Assembly: GCA_028386065.3 (NCBI GenBank)
Contig: JAKUCV010007776.1
Span: 411,541-475,540 of the forward strand
Direction of reading: 5' to 3'
DNA length: 64,000 nt
Source: Turnera subulata
Taxonomy: Eukaryota; Streptophyta; Magnoliopsida; Malpighiales; Passifloraceae
Shown here: positions 35,022-46,650 of the stretch, in pieces
Layout: the number at the start of each line of letters is the position of its first letter
How positions within the stretch are numbered: the stretch's first letter is position 1
Translations under genes and position numbers: made by a program
The notes under the pieces: model-generated
The model's database searches: none
Told to the model about the DNA's origin: nothing
The model's input: the letters and a program-made list of their open reading frames with translations, nothing else

Positions 35022-36867
35022 TATTAGCTTGCTGTCTAATTTAAAAAGATTATACTGCCGCATACCACAGTATGATCTTATTATTACCCGCCAAAAACAT
35101 TTTAGATTTATCACCTAATATGGGAGCTAAGTACCTCTTGTATAAAGAGCTGAAGCAGCCATGATTAACTTGACGAAATTTATAAAAACTTTGAATGATT
35201 TGGAGAAACCATCGAGTAAATTATATAAGTCACCTAACGTTATAGGCTAACTTCGGCAATCCTTTACCATTACCAAGACCAACCTTCAAACGAAAATTTA
35301 CCCATTATATTACTATCCGCAACATCTACACCATCCTACTTCTTTTTTAATTTATTTGCAAAAAACTAGTTGCATAAATGTATGCCAAACAAGCTAATTA
35401 GTATGTCATGGAGAAAAATCCTCAAGAAAATAGCAATGGAGTAGTTAGTTGGAGAAGGATAATGTTAGGGTCCTCCCAACCACTAAATCTACCAAGCTAC
35501 AAATTTGTTTTTTTTCGAAACATAGAGACTTATATTAATTTAAACTATAAATACAATAACTAGTTGGTACAAATACCAGGCCATGCATAACACTGTAAAG
35601 GGCTAAGACAACCAAATTCAAATATCCAAAAAAACTAAGACAACCAAAGACACATATCTCGGAGGGTGCATGTTTGCGGTAAGTGGCACTGCATTTACTA
35701 AAAGGCAAAGTCTTGTCTGCTCTAATGCATAAGTACTTACAAATTTTTTTTTTTTTGTCGAATAAGTACTTACAAATCTCACCAGAGATCATGCTCATTC
35801 GAATACTTACAAATCTAACTAAAATACCATAAATAAAAAAAATATATATATAGTTATATTTCCTAATTCAGTCCTAGTCATCATAGACCTTAGCACAACT
35901 GAGGACGAAGTTTAAACACTCGTTCAAATTTAGACTGTTAACACAAAAGGGAGAAGAATTTGAATCCTCAACCCAGATTGGTATTTCTCATCCGTAGACT
36001 ACAAAAAGGCCATGATTGGCCAATGACCTTGACCCTAAATTCCGATTCATCGTTGTCATCGTCATCCTCTTCTTCTCGTCTTCCGCAGTGCCGATGTTGT
36101 TGTCGGTGCTGCTTCTACCACTGTGCCTAGCCATACCCATTAATGGTAATTGTATCGAAACCCAAACAAGAAATGTTGGGTACTTGAGACTATTGACTTC
36201 TAAGATCTGGACACTATTAAACTTCAAACTTTCTCACATGTCAAGCACCTGGTGTGCACCATTGACAAATCTCCACCGCAATAAAGTTATGGTGAATATG
36301 AACTCTTTTGAGGAATAAGGTACTGACAGTAGATAAATTTTTGACACATATATTAAAGGTAAAGAAATATTTGAGAGAACGAGAAGATTCACGCCAGATT
36401 ATGTGAGTTTGATGGGGATGAATAGCGTGTTGGTCGTTCGGGGTTTCAAACAGTTTAAGAGAGCGAGAGCATTTTTTGTCAACTATAAATTGTTTAATAT
36501 TACCATTAATACATGAGAATGAGACATTTAAAGGGGGGTCGGGGTCAATGCTTGTATATCTGCCCTCCATCTTTGCCCACATTTGTAGCTTTTAAGCTTT
36601 TGAAATTATAGGCTCGTTTACAAATGTGCGGAATTTAAATCAATTTCAAAGTTGAATTTTGAACACAAAAACAAACTAATGATTAAATGATTACCATATA
36701 GACATAGTCTTCAGATATACTATCACAAATATAAAGACAACTCAATTTAATTGTTATCCCTATAATATGTAATATTTAAAAATAACTGTAATCCCTATAC
36801 CTTTCTTGCTAATTTAGTTACGTTTTGTTTTTATGAGAGAGAAAATCATAGTTGCAGTTCGAAACAA
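35022..36867. other. intergenic spacer, no gene seen
   Basis: AT-rich DNA with short chance frames only. A small duplicated TAAGTACTTACAAAT motif occurs near 35730-35780. Confidence 0.45.
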
Positions 36868-36875
36868 TCATGCAC

Positions 36876-37056
36876 CAATGTTATTAAACACGGACCGAAG
36901 GTTGAACCGGTCGGGCCTCCGGATAGCGGTTTTTCCGGGTAAATACTGGCCAAACCGCAATTTAACCGGAAATTAATAAAGGATTTAAAAATTCGGAGAC
37001 CCAGCCGGATCACGTTTAACCGGGTTCGACCGTCCGGTCCGAATTTGATAACACTG
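36876..37056. mobile_element. hAT-like MITE
   Basis: The ends CAATGTTATTAAACACGG (36876 on) and, reverse-complemented, CAGTGTTATCAAATTCGG match as imperfect 22-bp inverted repeats. TCATGCAC flanks both sides (36868-36875 and 37057-37064), an 8-bp duplication as in hAT elements (9-10 bp if the next bases are counted). The interior is rich in AACCGG-type motifs. There is no ORF. Confidence 0.75.
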
Positions 37057-37109
37057 TCATGCACCATAACATGGTAAAGCGGTAAAGAGTCTCAAATGAA
37101 TAAAAGAAA

Positions 37110-37314
37110 TATTATGAAAAATACATGTAATGTGGATGTCATGTTTTTTCCTATACCTACCTACCTTCCCCTCGTCATTTTGTACCTATATAATGGCAAG
37201 AACAATATGAATGAAATGAAGAAAAGTTTTGCCAGAAGAACACTTCTTCCATTTCATCTCCTCCTTCTCCATCTACTTCAATTAATCTTCTTCCATAATG
37301 AATTATTTTCAACA
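37110..37314 (+). repeat. 5' LTR of copia copy 2
   Basis: 205 bp, TATTATGAAAAATACATG to TTTTCAACA. It contains CCTATATAATGG, a TATA-like box. It differs from the 3' LTR by a 14-bp insertion near 37155 and a few substitutions; the first bases have decayed from TG. Confidence 0.85.
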
Positions 37315-37419
37315 CGTTATCAGCCACGATTTGATTCTAACCAACTGAGCAAACCCAAGAGCAAGAAAAAAACACATACCAACTGAGAATACACTGCAAT
37401 ACTACATAGCAGAATGAAA

Positions 37420-37970
37420 AAAAAAAACCAGTGCACCATCGGCCTCCACTGGTTACTGTTCACTGGGTGGAGCTCCGAGCCACCGTGCACGCCACCGCCC
37501 ACCCCGGCGAGTTCCCCGTGCCGGCGCGAACTCGAAGCAACCGTCCCCATTCGCCGCTGTCGCCGGAGCCGTCCACGGCCGAGCCTAATGACCCGACAAG
37601 ACCCGTCGGGTCTGCACTTCCTCCTCACGCCACCAACAGCCGCCAGCTGCCGCGCCTCACCCCTCACGTCGTCTCCTGCCTGAATCACCGCTGCCGACGC
37701 CTCCGCTGCAGCTCCTCTCGCCGTTTGTGCCAACCGCAGCCGCCAACCCGACGTGAGTCGTCGGATCCATTTCTTCTCCTCCACCGCCACCGGGCCTCAC
37801 CGCCTAATCCCAGTTGTCACCTGCACTGCCGTCACACCTGCTCGACCTCACGCCGCCCTAATCACCATCGCCGACTCTGCAAATCGCGGCCCGGTTATGA
37901 AGAAGACGACCCAGTTTTGGTCGGGTCATGAATTCGGGTCGAGTTTTGACCCGCGGGCCTCCTGATCTGG
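37420..37970. other. GC-rich leader block of copia copy 2
   Basis: A GC-rich island just inside the 5' LTR, in the same place as 33418-33930 in copy 1. Pro/Arg/Ala-rich frames occur in several registers; none matches a protein I know. Confidence 0.6.
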
Positions 37971-38094
37971 GCCGGGCACTGGCTGGCTTGGGTTTTGGCC
38001 TGGGCTTATACCTGGGCCGGCACTGTACGGCCCAATCCATTTTTCAAAAAAAAAAAAGAAAAAACTGGGCCGGTACTGTTCACGGCCCGGTTCC

Positions 38095-38232
38095 TTAAAA
38101 AAAAAGAAAATGAGAGAAAGAAAGAAAAGAGGGAAGAGAAAAGAGAAAAAAAAAAGAAAAAAAAGAAAAATGAGAGAAAGTTAGAAAAGAGGGAAGAGAA
38201 AAGAAAAAAACAGAAAAAAAAATAAAAAAATT
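38095..38232 (+). repeat. purine-only tract with a 66-bp direct repeat
   Basis: About 135 bp of almost pure A/G. AATGAGAGAAAG.AAGAAAAG and AGGGAAGAGAAAAGA occur twice in tandem (about 38108-38160 and 38168-38210). Confidence 0.85.
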
Positions 38233-38236
38233 TATA

Positions 38237-38390
38237 TTGCCGAAATTTAGCATCTTGGGATTTTCCCGGCAAGCCCAGAAGTGTTTGGCCGGAATCCAAT
38301 ACCTTGGGTTTTTCCCGACAAGCCCGGAAGTGTTTGGCCGAAATTCAGTGTCTCGGGATTTTTCCCGGCAAGCCCGGAAGGCTATTGTAT
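38237..38390 (+). repeat. minisatellite, about 51-bp unit, three copies
   Basis: Units share TTTTTCCCGGCAAGCCCGGA and AGTGTTTGGCCG.AAT. The peptide frames over it are periodic for that reason. Confidence 0.88.
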
Positions 38391-38399
38391 TTATTTTAT

Positions 38400-38620
38400 T
38401 ATTTTTCATCTATATTAAGCTTGGGCTCGTATTAGGCCCATTACATTTTAATATTCTGTTCTTTACTTTTCAATTGGGCTCATATAAGACCCATTGTATT
38501 TAATTTCTCGTTTTAATTTTTAATTGGGCTAATTTATGTAAGGCCCATTGCTTTTAATTTTTCAGTTATTTAATTCTTCATTGGGCTAATTAACAAAAGG
38601 CCAATGTTTATTTCTTTCAT
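38400..38620 (+). repeat. minisatellite with TTGGGCT...AGGCCCATT units, about four copies
   Basis: Diverged units of about 60-65 bp. They are the counterpart of 32865-33115 in copy 1, in matching position and relative orientation. Confidence 0.8.
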
Positions 38621-39284
38621 TTAAGTTTTTAATTTTATTTAAATTATGTTATTTGAGACCCTTATAATTTCCAGAATAAATTTATTATGGGTATTAAATG
38701 CGGACAGGAATTTACATATAGTCTGGAAGACTAAATATAAGAGTCCAGCAGACTCAATAAAAGAAAATACAACGAAGACTGGAAGTCTTACCGTTCAAAA
38801 GATCCTGAAGATCCTTTAAAGGAAAATCGAAAATAAAAACTATTATACCAAGAAGATGGAAATTATATGACCACCAGAAGGTGGATATTATACTTGCTTA
38901 CCCTAAAGGAGCAATTCATTTTATATTCAATTTATTTTATGTTATGTTCAGTTTAAATTTGCAATTTATTTTATTTACTTTTCAGTACTTTATAATTGTT
39001 TTTAAGAATAATGCCTCAAGCATTGGTCTCGAAGACAATGCAAAATTGACATCCACAGGGGGAGAATTATATGTGTGGATGTCAATATAACATATTATGA
39101 CATCTCGAAATGAGAAAAAGATTAACACGCTCCAGAAGAGCATAAATCCGAATATGTTCCTGAAGAACGCATGTTTTAATATAATCTAGAAGATCGTATA
39201 TTTACGCTCTGGAAGAGCATATACTCTTGAAGAGTACAGACACCCCCAGTAATACAATGAATTATTATGGATCCCAATGAATTG

Positions 39285-40300
39285 ACTCTGATCTATTCCC
39301 TGAAGCTAATAAGACAGTATAATTATTTGTGCCTGTGGGCGTAAATGAGATAATAAATGGAAAAGGCTCAAAGTAAACATGCATATTATTATTGCAAAAA
39401 CGGATCCATAATTGGGGAACATTCAAAGAAGAATGGTTCTCATACATATGTTTAAACAGTAATCTATCTGTTGGGCTCAACATTAACCCTGAAACTCTGA
39501 GCCTTACCATTAATGTTGACCCTAACGCTGTCATTCCAGGAGAACCACATACCACCCATGTTGTTTTCTCCAGGTATCTCAAACCGATTTATTGCAGGAA
39601 AACGGAGTGGGATCACACCATGATTCTCTGTTGCTTACCACAAAGTCTCAGTAATCAGTACCATGTTAGGCTTGTACTGATTCTTCAGATCCCTTAAGGT
39701 ACGCACAAAGTCTTGAGACCTTCTAGCTACACCCCTGCAATTCCACAGTAAAAGTCGTACATTAGGCCATGTAGGTGGTAACCCAGTCACCCTTGGGACG
39801 CTTCGAGCCATCATGGAAACCTGATAATAACTGCTTTGATTTAAAATTTGACATGAAGGCTCTAGCTGAAAATCCTGCAGTCTATTAGATATGAAAAACA
39901 TAATAGAATTAGCCGAGCCATAAAAAGAAGCCCTTAGATTGCTTTGGTCCTCTAGGAAGAATGTTTCTTCCATAGGAGTTACAAAGAACCTAGATGAATA
40001 TAGTTTATCAACAAACACTAAACGAGGAATTCTCGCCAGATCATTCGGTAATTCCTCTTGCTGCTCATTCACCATACTATATGCTAACCTATTTCTTCTT
40101 CCTAGAGAGGCACCCTCAACAAAGAAAACAGTAGCTGGGGAAGGCATTTTTCTTGTCTTGTTGATTTTTCTGAGTTTTTTTCATCTTCCTGTCTCAACCG
40201 CCTCCCATTCTTATAGTCTGAGATTAGACAGCTATGTGTCAGTTTTTCAAATGTGGACCCTTTTTCTTTCTCAGAAAAGATCCAAAAGATTTTTTGGTAA
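39285..40300 (-). pseudogene. non-LTR retrotransposon fragment, antisense within copia copy 2
   Basis: Minus-strand frame 40147-39635 (170 codons) reads GASLGRRNRLAYSMVNEQQE ... ARSVPRVTGLPPTWPNVRLL LWNCRG (shown in two parts) and then a VLITET-like end. This resembles the first AP-endonuclease motif of plant LINEs (WNCRG...ET). Further on a GGMWFSWN-like box follows out of frame. It is more intact than its copy in 29850-30790. Confidence 0.6.
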
Positions 40301-43102
40301 TTAAAACTTTGCATTATTTGTCAGTAAACTCCAAAGCTTTTCAATTTTCGAGGTTTTGCTTTTGGAAAAGTTTGCCATTACTTTAATTATTGTCCAATAA
40401 TTCTGATCTTTTTGACATGAGTGGCAGAAATAAGCCTAAAATTGACACATATATAGCTAGCCTGAAGCTAGCAGTTGAGTAATCGAAACTTAACATATCA
40501 AGCCAGAAGCTGAAATGCTCTAGCCTGAAGCTAGAAATTTTAAGTGTTTAAATACACAAGTTTATACAGCCTGAAGCTGAGACCAACTAGAAGTTGGCTG
40601 ATAGATATGTAATTTATAGCTAGTATGCACCAGCCAGAAGCTGATGAATAATTTTTCTAAGTTATCCAGCATGAAGCTGGCACCAACTTGAAGTTGGTAC
40701 ATGGACTTATTGTTTGGCATGACCGGTTGGGCCATCCTGGGTCAATAATGATACACAAAATTTATTAAATCATTCATTAAAAAACCAGAAGTTTTACAAT
40801 CAATGAATTTCTATGAGTTTGTTTGCTGCGAAAGTTATTATACGGCCTTCCTAAGATGAGAATGGCCTAGTATCACCAGCAAGTTTGATAATAGTTCAGG
40901 GACATAAACGCGGACTGATAAATCTGTGGTGTTAACCATCTAGGTAATTTTTACGATGCATCGACTAGATGGTCTATTGTGTAACGCAAGTTGGCATTGT
41001 GTGCACTAATTTAATAATTTAAGCCACTTGCAAGTATATGTCCCTACTTATGTTACTAGACTATATGTCTAGATAATGCTGGTATATTTCTTCAATAGAT
41101 AATGTATATCATTGGAAATAAACCCAAACAGATCTGGGGGAACATTGACAATTGATTGCAGGACTATTGATGAAATATTATTGCTTGAGAAAATGGTATT
41201 TTATATGCAGCAACGCTTGAGTGCATCAAGCCAACATGATAAGGTCTCCCCATTTAATTGATTAATGGTCACATACTGAGTACCTCCCATCTTCGGACCA
41301 TCGGTTGTTCAGTATATAATGCTCCACGACAGTATTATGAAATTGGTTTTTAAAGAAGATTGGGAATCTACGTTGGGTATGTATCTCTATAAATTACAAA
41401 AGTAATTGAAACCTATGACAGGAGATTGGAAATTTATTTATAGTAAGATTTGCTTATTAATTGATGTTTTACTCAACATCAGGGGGAGAGAATAAGTAGT
41501 TGTATCAAGAGATAAGAGATTATTGAAATGATTTATCAATATCTAGTTTTTGATCCTCGAATAAATTAGTATGAACCTGAATTTCAAAAGATGATTCATT
41601 TGCAGGAAAATTGATATGCAATTGCCAGACACATTTAAATAAAGTGTGACCATATACCAGCTGCAAATGCTCCTGTTTAGATTGATGTTCCTGAAGAACA
41701 ATATAAATATGTAAATGAATCTATAGATTATATTCGGTTCCAAAAGAAAAAGAAATTCTCGATAGAGAAAAAGGAGCAAAGTGATAAGATGGCCCAGTAA
41801 TAAAATAAGGCCTCCAGTAGAGGTTTGAATTAAAAGTCCTCAAGAAGAGAAAAATCCTCCAGTAGAGGTTTTCTGACACAAATTGATAAAATTCCAGAAG
41901 TAACTCAGGTACCTGAAATAAATGAGCATGATGAGATCTCAATTACAGTGTCAAAAATAAGATGGAACCGACGTGAAGATAACCGTCGACGGAATACTTG
42001 TTTTTTTTTATTTATATAGCGCTAAATGAAATGAGGATCATGAACCTACATTGGCGAATGTAGGCGCAGTATGATTGGCCAAAAAATAAAGAAATATGTT
42101 TAAGGCTGTGTTGGACTCGCTTGAGAAGCGAGAAATTTTCCGGACCTGTAGTCCGTACACAAGAAGGTGTAAAATTCAATTGGTCATAAAAGGGTATTTG
42201 TGCGGAAAGAAATAAATAATGAGATATAAAGCACGGTTTATGGCACAAAGTTTTACCCAAACGACCAGGTATTCATTATGAGGAGATATGCTCCCCTGTG
42301 GTGGATGCAATTATTTTGGTAAGTCTGGCAATATACTAGAAATGTATCTAAATGGATGCAGTTACAGTCTATTTTTATGGATCCACAGGTTATAATATAT
42401 GCATGAGAATCCCTGAAGGATTCAAGTAGCCTGAAGCAACTAATTCCCGGAAATATACAATATCAATGAAATATACAATATCAATCTAAATTGACATTTA
42501 TATGGTTTAAACCAAATTTGTAATTATTAGTCCTTGAGTACCATGTTAAAGTACTCGTAACATGAAGCCCGCAGCTTCTGCCATAAGCCTATTGGCAAGA
42601 TATAGCTATGCTTTTATTTTTGGGATATAATAAGATATGACATTACAACCCAAAGAAAATATAGTTTGTCTTGCAGATACCAGAAGTATCAGGTGAAGCA
42701 CAAAACACTACCAATGATGCAAAAATTATCATTATACACGGAGCTAGTTGAGACCGTGCTTGACTACATCCGAAGATGCTGCATACTCAAGATGATAGCA
42801 AGGCAGATGCTCCAACAATAAAATTATGAAGATAAAGCTACCCACATTGTCCAATTGGAGTAATGATGTATCAAAAATGATCAGACAAGGCACACATCCC
42901 CAGAAGTTGACAAGAGGATTATTGGCATACAACGACAACAAGAAATCGAGAGAGGCCAAAATGAGGGGGAGTAGAATACGCACTGCACTTTTTTTTCCTT
43001 CACCAAGTTTTTATCCCACAGGGTTTTTCTTGGTAAGGTTTTTAATGAGGCAGTACTCCCTAAGCGTATTCTACATACAGTACAATGACATCCAAGGGGG
43101 AG

Positions 43103-43293
43103 TGTTATAAAAAATACATGTAATGTGGATGTTATGTTTTTTCCTTCCCCTCGTCATTTTGTACCTATATAATGGCAAGAATAATATGAATGAAATGAAG
43201 AAAAATTTTGCCTGAAGAACACTTCTTCCATTTCATCTCCTCCTTCTCCATCTACTTCAATTAATCTTCTTTCATAATGAATTATTTTCAACA
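43103..43293 (+). repeat. 3' LTR of copia copy 2
   Basis: 191 bp beginning TGTTATAAAAAATACATG right after the polypurine tract and ending TTTTCAACA, followed by the TSD AGAAA. Confidence 0.9.
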
Positions 43294-43298
43294 AGAAA

Positions 43299-44558
43299 AT
43301 AAATTTTTTTTAGAAAAGAGATCTGATGGGGGTGAGTCTAGTCTAGATGAATATGACCCAGTGTTCCAGATTCTCTGTATTAGATTGCATCTGCATTGTG
43401 GGCCACTACTGGAGTACTGGGCTTCTATCACTGGACCCCGAAGATGTAGCCCACCGGAAAACAAAAGATACGATCCCTTTAAATTAAGGGGAGAAATGGT
43501 GGTGTCAGTCAGGTGGGTCATCCGTTTTTGGGTAAGAGCCATAAGTACGTGGAGAATCTATATTTGTGACACGCTAGTGGGCTAGTTATTTTATTTTATT
43601 TTGCAAAGAAGGTCCTCCAAGGAGGATAGAGTGATAGACATGAACCAAATATCTTCTATAGTCTATACTTAATAGAATTGTCAGCATCTTCACTATTAAT
43701 TTAAACCACCACCTCTAACTGGAATATTATGCCATAAAGCAATAATCTCCCATTTGTATCTTCGACTTGTTACTGCATTATTTTCCTCTTATTACATTAT
43801 GCTGTGACTATGATTAACAAATGATGTGAAATAAGCACAAGAAATGCAGGCATGCGCAAAATAAAAATTCTCACCATCATGACAGATAGCGTCTCAGGCA
43901 TGCGCAAAGTAAAAAATTTATCCATCATGACATATGTAATATGTTGTCTCGAAAAAATATCAAATAAGAGTTATGCCATTGGGAAAAAAAAAATAACGGA
44001 GGTTATGCTGATTCTTCCGCATGGTTCACTTATTTATACTTGGAGATTCCGTTGGGTTCTATCTTGCTTTTAATAAATAAAAAATTTAAGTTGGGGAATA
44101 GTTATAATAGGCCTAGCCCTATGCCTCAACAAGGCGTATAATAATTTTTTATGTGTTATTTACTAAGTTATGATTGATAGAATTTGAACTCTCGGCATAG
44201 ATAATAATAGAACTTATTCTTGTCTTTCTTTAAAATAAATGGCCAATAAAAAAAAGATTGATAGATAATTTTAAGAACAACCAACACTACAAAAATTATA
44301 ATAAAATATTGCTCAAATTTGCTAATATCCAATAATAGAAAATGAAACATTTAGGCTAACGGTGGCTTCTCCCAGCCTAAGTCAAGACAAATCATCACAC
44401 TCAACAAGTGTTTACAATAATATTTACAAATTAGATAGTGGGTAGGATTTGAATCATCAACTTAATAGCAATGGGATTACTTATTGAATTTCAACCTACT
44501 AATTTAATCTTGGTTGGACTTCATGGCTTTGTGTCAAGTACTACAAATATAAAGTAGT
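43299..44558. other. intergenic spacer, no gene seen
   Basis: AT-rich. A small duplicated segment near 43850-43930 repeats AGGCATGCGCAAA.TAAAAA and CATCATGACA. No gene is supported. Confidence 0.45.
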
Positions 44559-44563
44559 GTTTA

Positions 44564-44923
44564 TGAAGGAAAACATATATCTCCTGAATGAAATAAATTA
44601 GGACACCTATTTGGAGTCCTAGCAGCGGAAACAAACAGGTCTTGGAGTCCAGGTCTTGATCTACCGGTCGTGAAGGGTTGTCACGGTGTATCGGAACAAC
44701 CCCTGTAGTCTCCACGGCCTAAACCTCTCTTCTCTATAGCTGTGTATATGGTATATGTGGGTGTAACCTAGCCACCCTATGTATGTTATGTTCTTGGTAT
44801 TTGTGCCATAGAACAACATGTATATATAGGAGGCAACTAGGGTTACAGGTGAGCACCCAACTTATGGGTGGACCTAGTGGGCCCCACTACCTCAAGTGGG
44901 CCTCCACACAACATAACCCAACA
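44564..44923 (-). repeat. 3' LTR of copia copy 3
   Basis: 360 bp. It contains ATGTATATATAGGAGGC (plus sense) and is nearly identical to 55272-55631. Confidence 0.96.
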
Positions 44924-46050
44924 TCTCCCACTCACACATAAGTGAGAGTGCTCAAAATACCAAATGCAAGAAACTCATTCTTGCTACAACAGCAATAGTC
45001 ATACAAGGAAATAGGACCGTGCGACCGGCGTACTGTGAGAGCGAAATGCTATACACCTGTTAGGGATATACAGCCTCTCGCCGAGAAGAAACCTGCAAGT
45101 AGATCAGAAAGTACGCTAGTGCCCTAGATCATCTGAATCACATTAGAAAACATCCATAGGATCTCGTCCATCAAGGAGTGACGCAATGCAACCGTAATGC
45201 AACGTAATGCAAAGCAATGCAACGCAATGTATTCACAATTATAACCGTACGTCATAACTGGTGCACTGGTGAATACAAGACTAATGTGATTCCGTCTATG
45301 ACCTTCCTCTTCTCACGATTCCCTTGACCCGGCTCAACTCGCTTTTCTAGACATGTCCCGCCAGACCGAATCTATATACATGGTCCTTAGGCAACATACT
45401 AAGATAGCGACCATCAAACCGAATCTCAAGTCTCTGATAGGAGTACTAAGGGTACATAAGGCAGAGCCATCATAGAAGCTTCGAGTCTCACACAGCTAGA
45501 AGTTGAGATCACACTCTAGCTAACCCGTGGTCGACAAAACGCACACATGGTATGAAACATGTGCTACAGCATTTTCTCCTTTCCCATGGAGCGTATGTCT
45601 TTTCCTCATAAGGAATGCTGTACAGATGATAGTTTAGATACCTTGTGTATCCTAAACCCGAGTTCCTCGATCTACTCAACAACCTTGAACTCGCATCTGG
45701 CCTACAAAGTAGACTGAAAGAACATATTCATTCCTAGAATGACCTTACTTGCCATTCTCAACCGACGTATATGTAGTTTTAAACCGTTCGCTCTCAAACT
45801 GTCTATATGACAATTTAGATTAAAACTCGTCTCATCTCCACTTATCACTAAGATAAGGAGGCAATTACCTGTGTGAGAGGGCTAACCTTTCGTCTACTCG
45901 ACATACATCATAAAAGAATGTAGAATGTACTCAACATCCAACAATAAAATGACAACAACATATATGCATAAACTCGACTTTATTGATCATCAAAATAAAA
46001 TGTCAAAACAGTCATGTGAACATGTGGGAAATAACAACAGAACGTAGTAC
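44924..46050 (-). other. 3' untranslated region of copia copy 3
   Basis: About 1.1 kb between the pol stop and the 3' LTR, with no open frame of note. A short GCAATGCAACG.AATGCAA repeat lies near 45188-45225. Confidence 0.6.
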
Positions 46051-46650
46051 TCATAATCTACATAGCCCCAGCCCCTGAGACCTAATGTGTTTCACAAACA
46101 CATCTCTAGGTACAGGCTTAGTCAACGGATCTGCTAACATATCCCCAGTAGATAAATACTTCACGTTCACCACCCTGCGTGTAACCATATCTCTAGCATA
46201 GTTATACTTGATATCTATGTGTTTGGTCTTGCAGTGGAACTTGGGGTCTTTCGTCGAGGAAATTGCAGATTGACTATCACAGTAAATCAGTACCGGGTCA
46301 GTGTCTTCTGCAAGACCCATGAGACGCTCCAAGAACCTCTTGAGCCAAACACCCTCCTGAGCAGCTGAAGCAAGAGCCACGTACTCTGCTTCCATCGTGG
46401 ACAAGGATACACACGATTGTTTCTTACTGCTCCATGATATGGCGCCATCACTCAGTAAGAACACGTGTCCGGAGGTGGACTTCCTATCATCTGGATCACC
46501 TCCATGATCAACATCCGTGTATCCAACCAGTTGTGGACTCTTCCCGCCTCGGTAACAAAGCGAGTAATTTGTAGTCCCACTCAGGTATCTCATGATTCTC
46601 TTCACTGCCTTCCAATGCTCTGGGCCTGGATCGGACTGATACCTGCTCAC

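Larger units (their letters stand above)
37110..43293 (+). mobile_element. decayed Ty1/copia retrotransposon, copy 2
   Basis: LTRs at 37110-37314 and 43103-43293 are flanked by a perfect 5-bp TSD, AGAAA (37105-37109 and 43294-43298). The PPT is CCAAGGGGGAG directly before the 3' LTR; CACGTTATCAGCCACGA follows the 5' LTR. Recognisable pol remnants include a GAG-pre-integrase box near 40700-40740 (W-H-D-R-L-G-H-P pattern), a reverse-transcriptase box near 42240-42320 (KRPGIHYEEICSPVVDAIIL) and the common copia tail near 42980-43080. There is no intact gag or pol. An antisense non-LTR fragment lies between leader and GAG-pre-integrase. It is related internally to copy 1 but has different LTRs, so the two are sister lineages. 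Confidence 0.85.

Noticed and set aside
37320..37931. Open frames of 156 and 166 codons
   Set aside because: GC-rich leader of copia copy 2; same reason.
38237..38409. Periodic peptides over 38237-38409
   Set aside because: Products of the 51-bp minisatellite and a purine tract.
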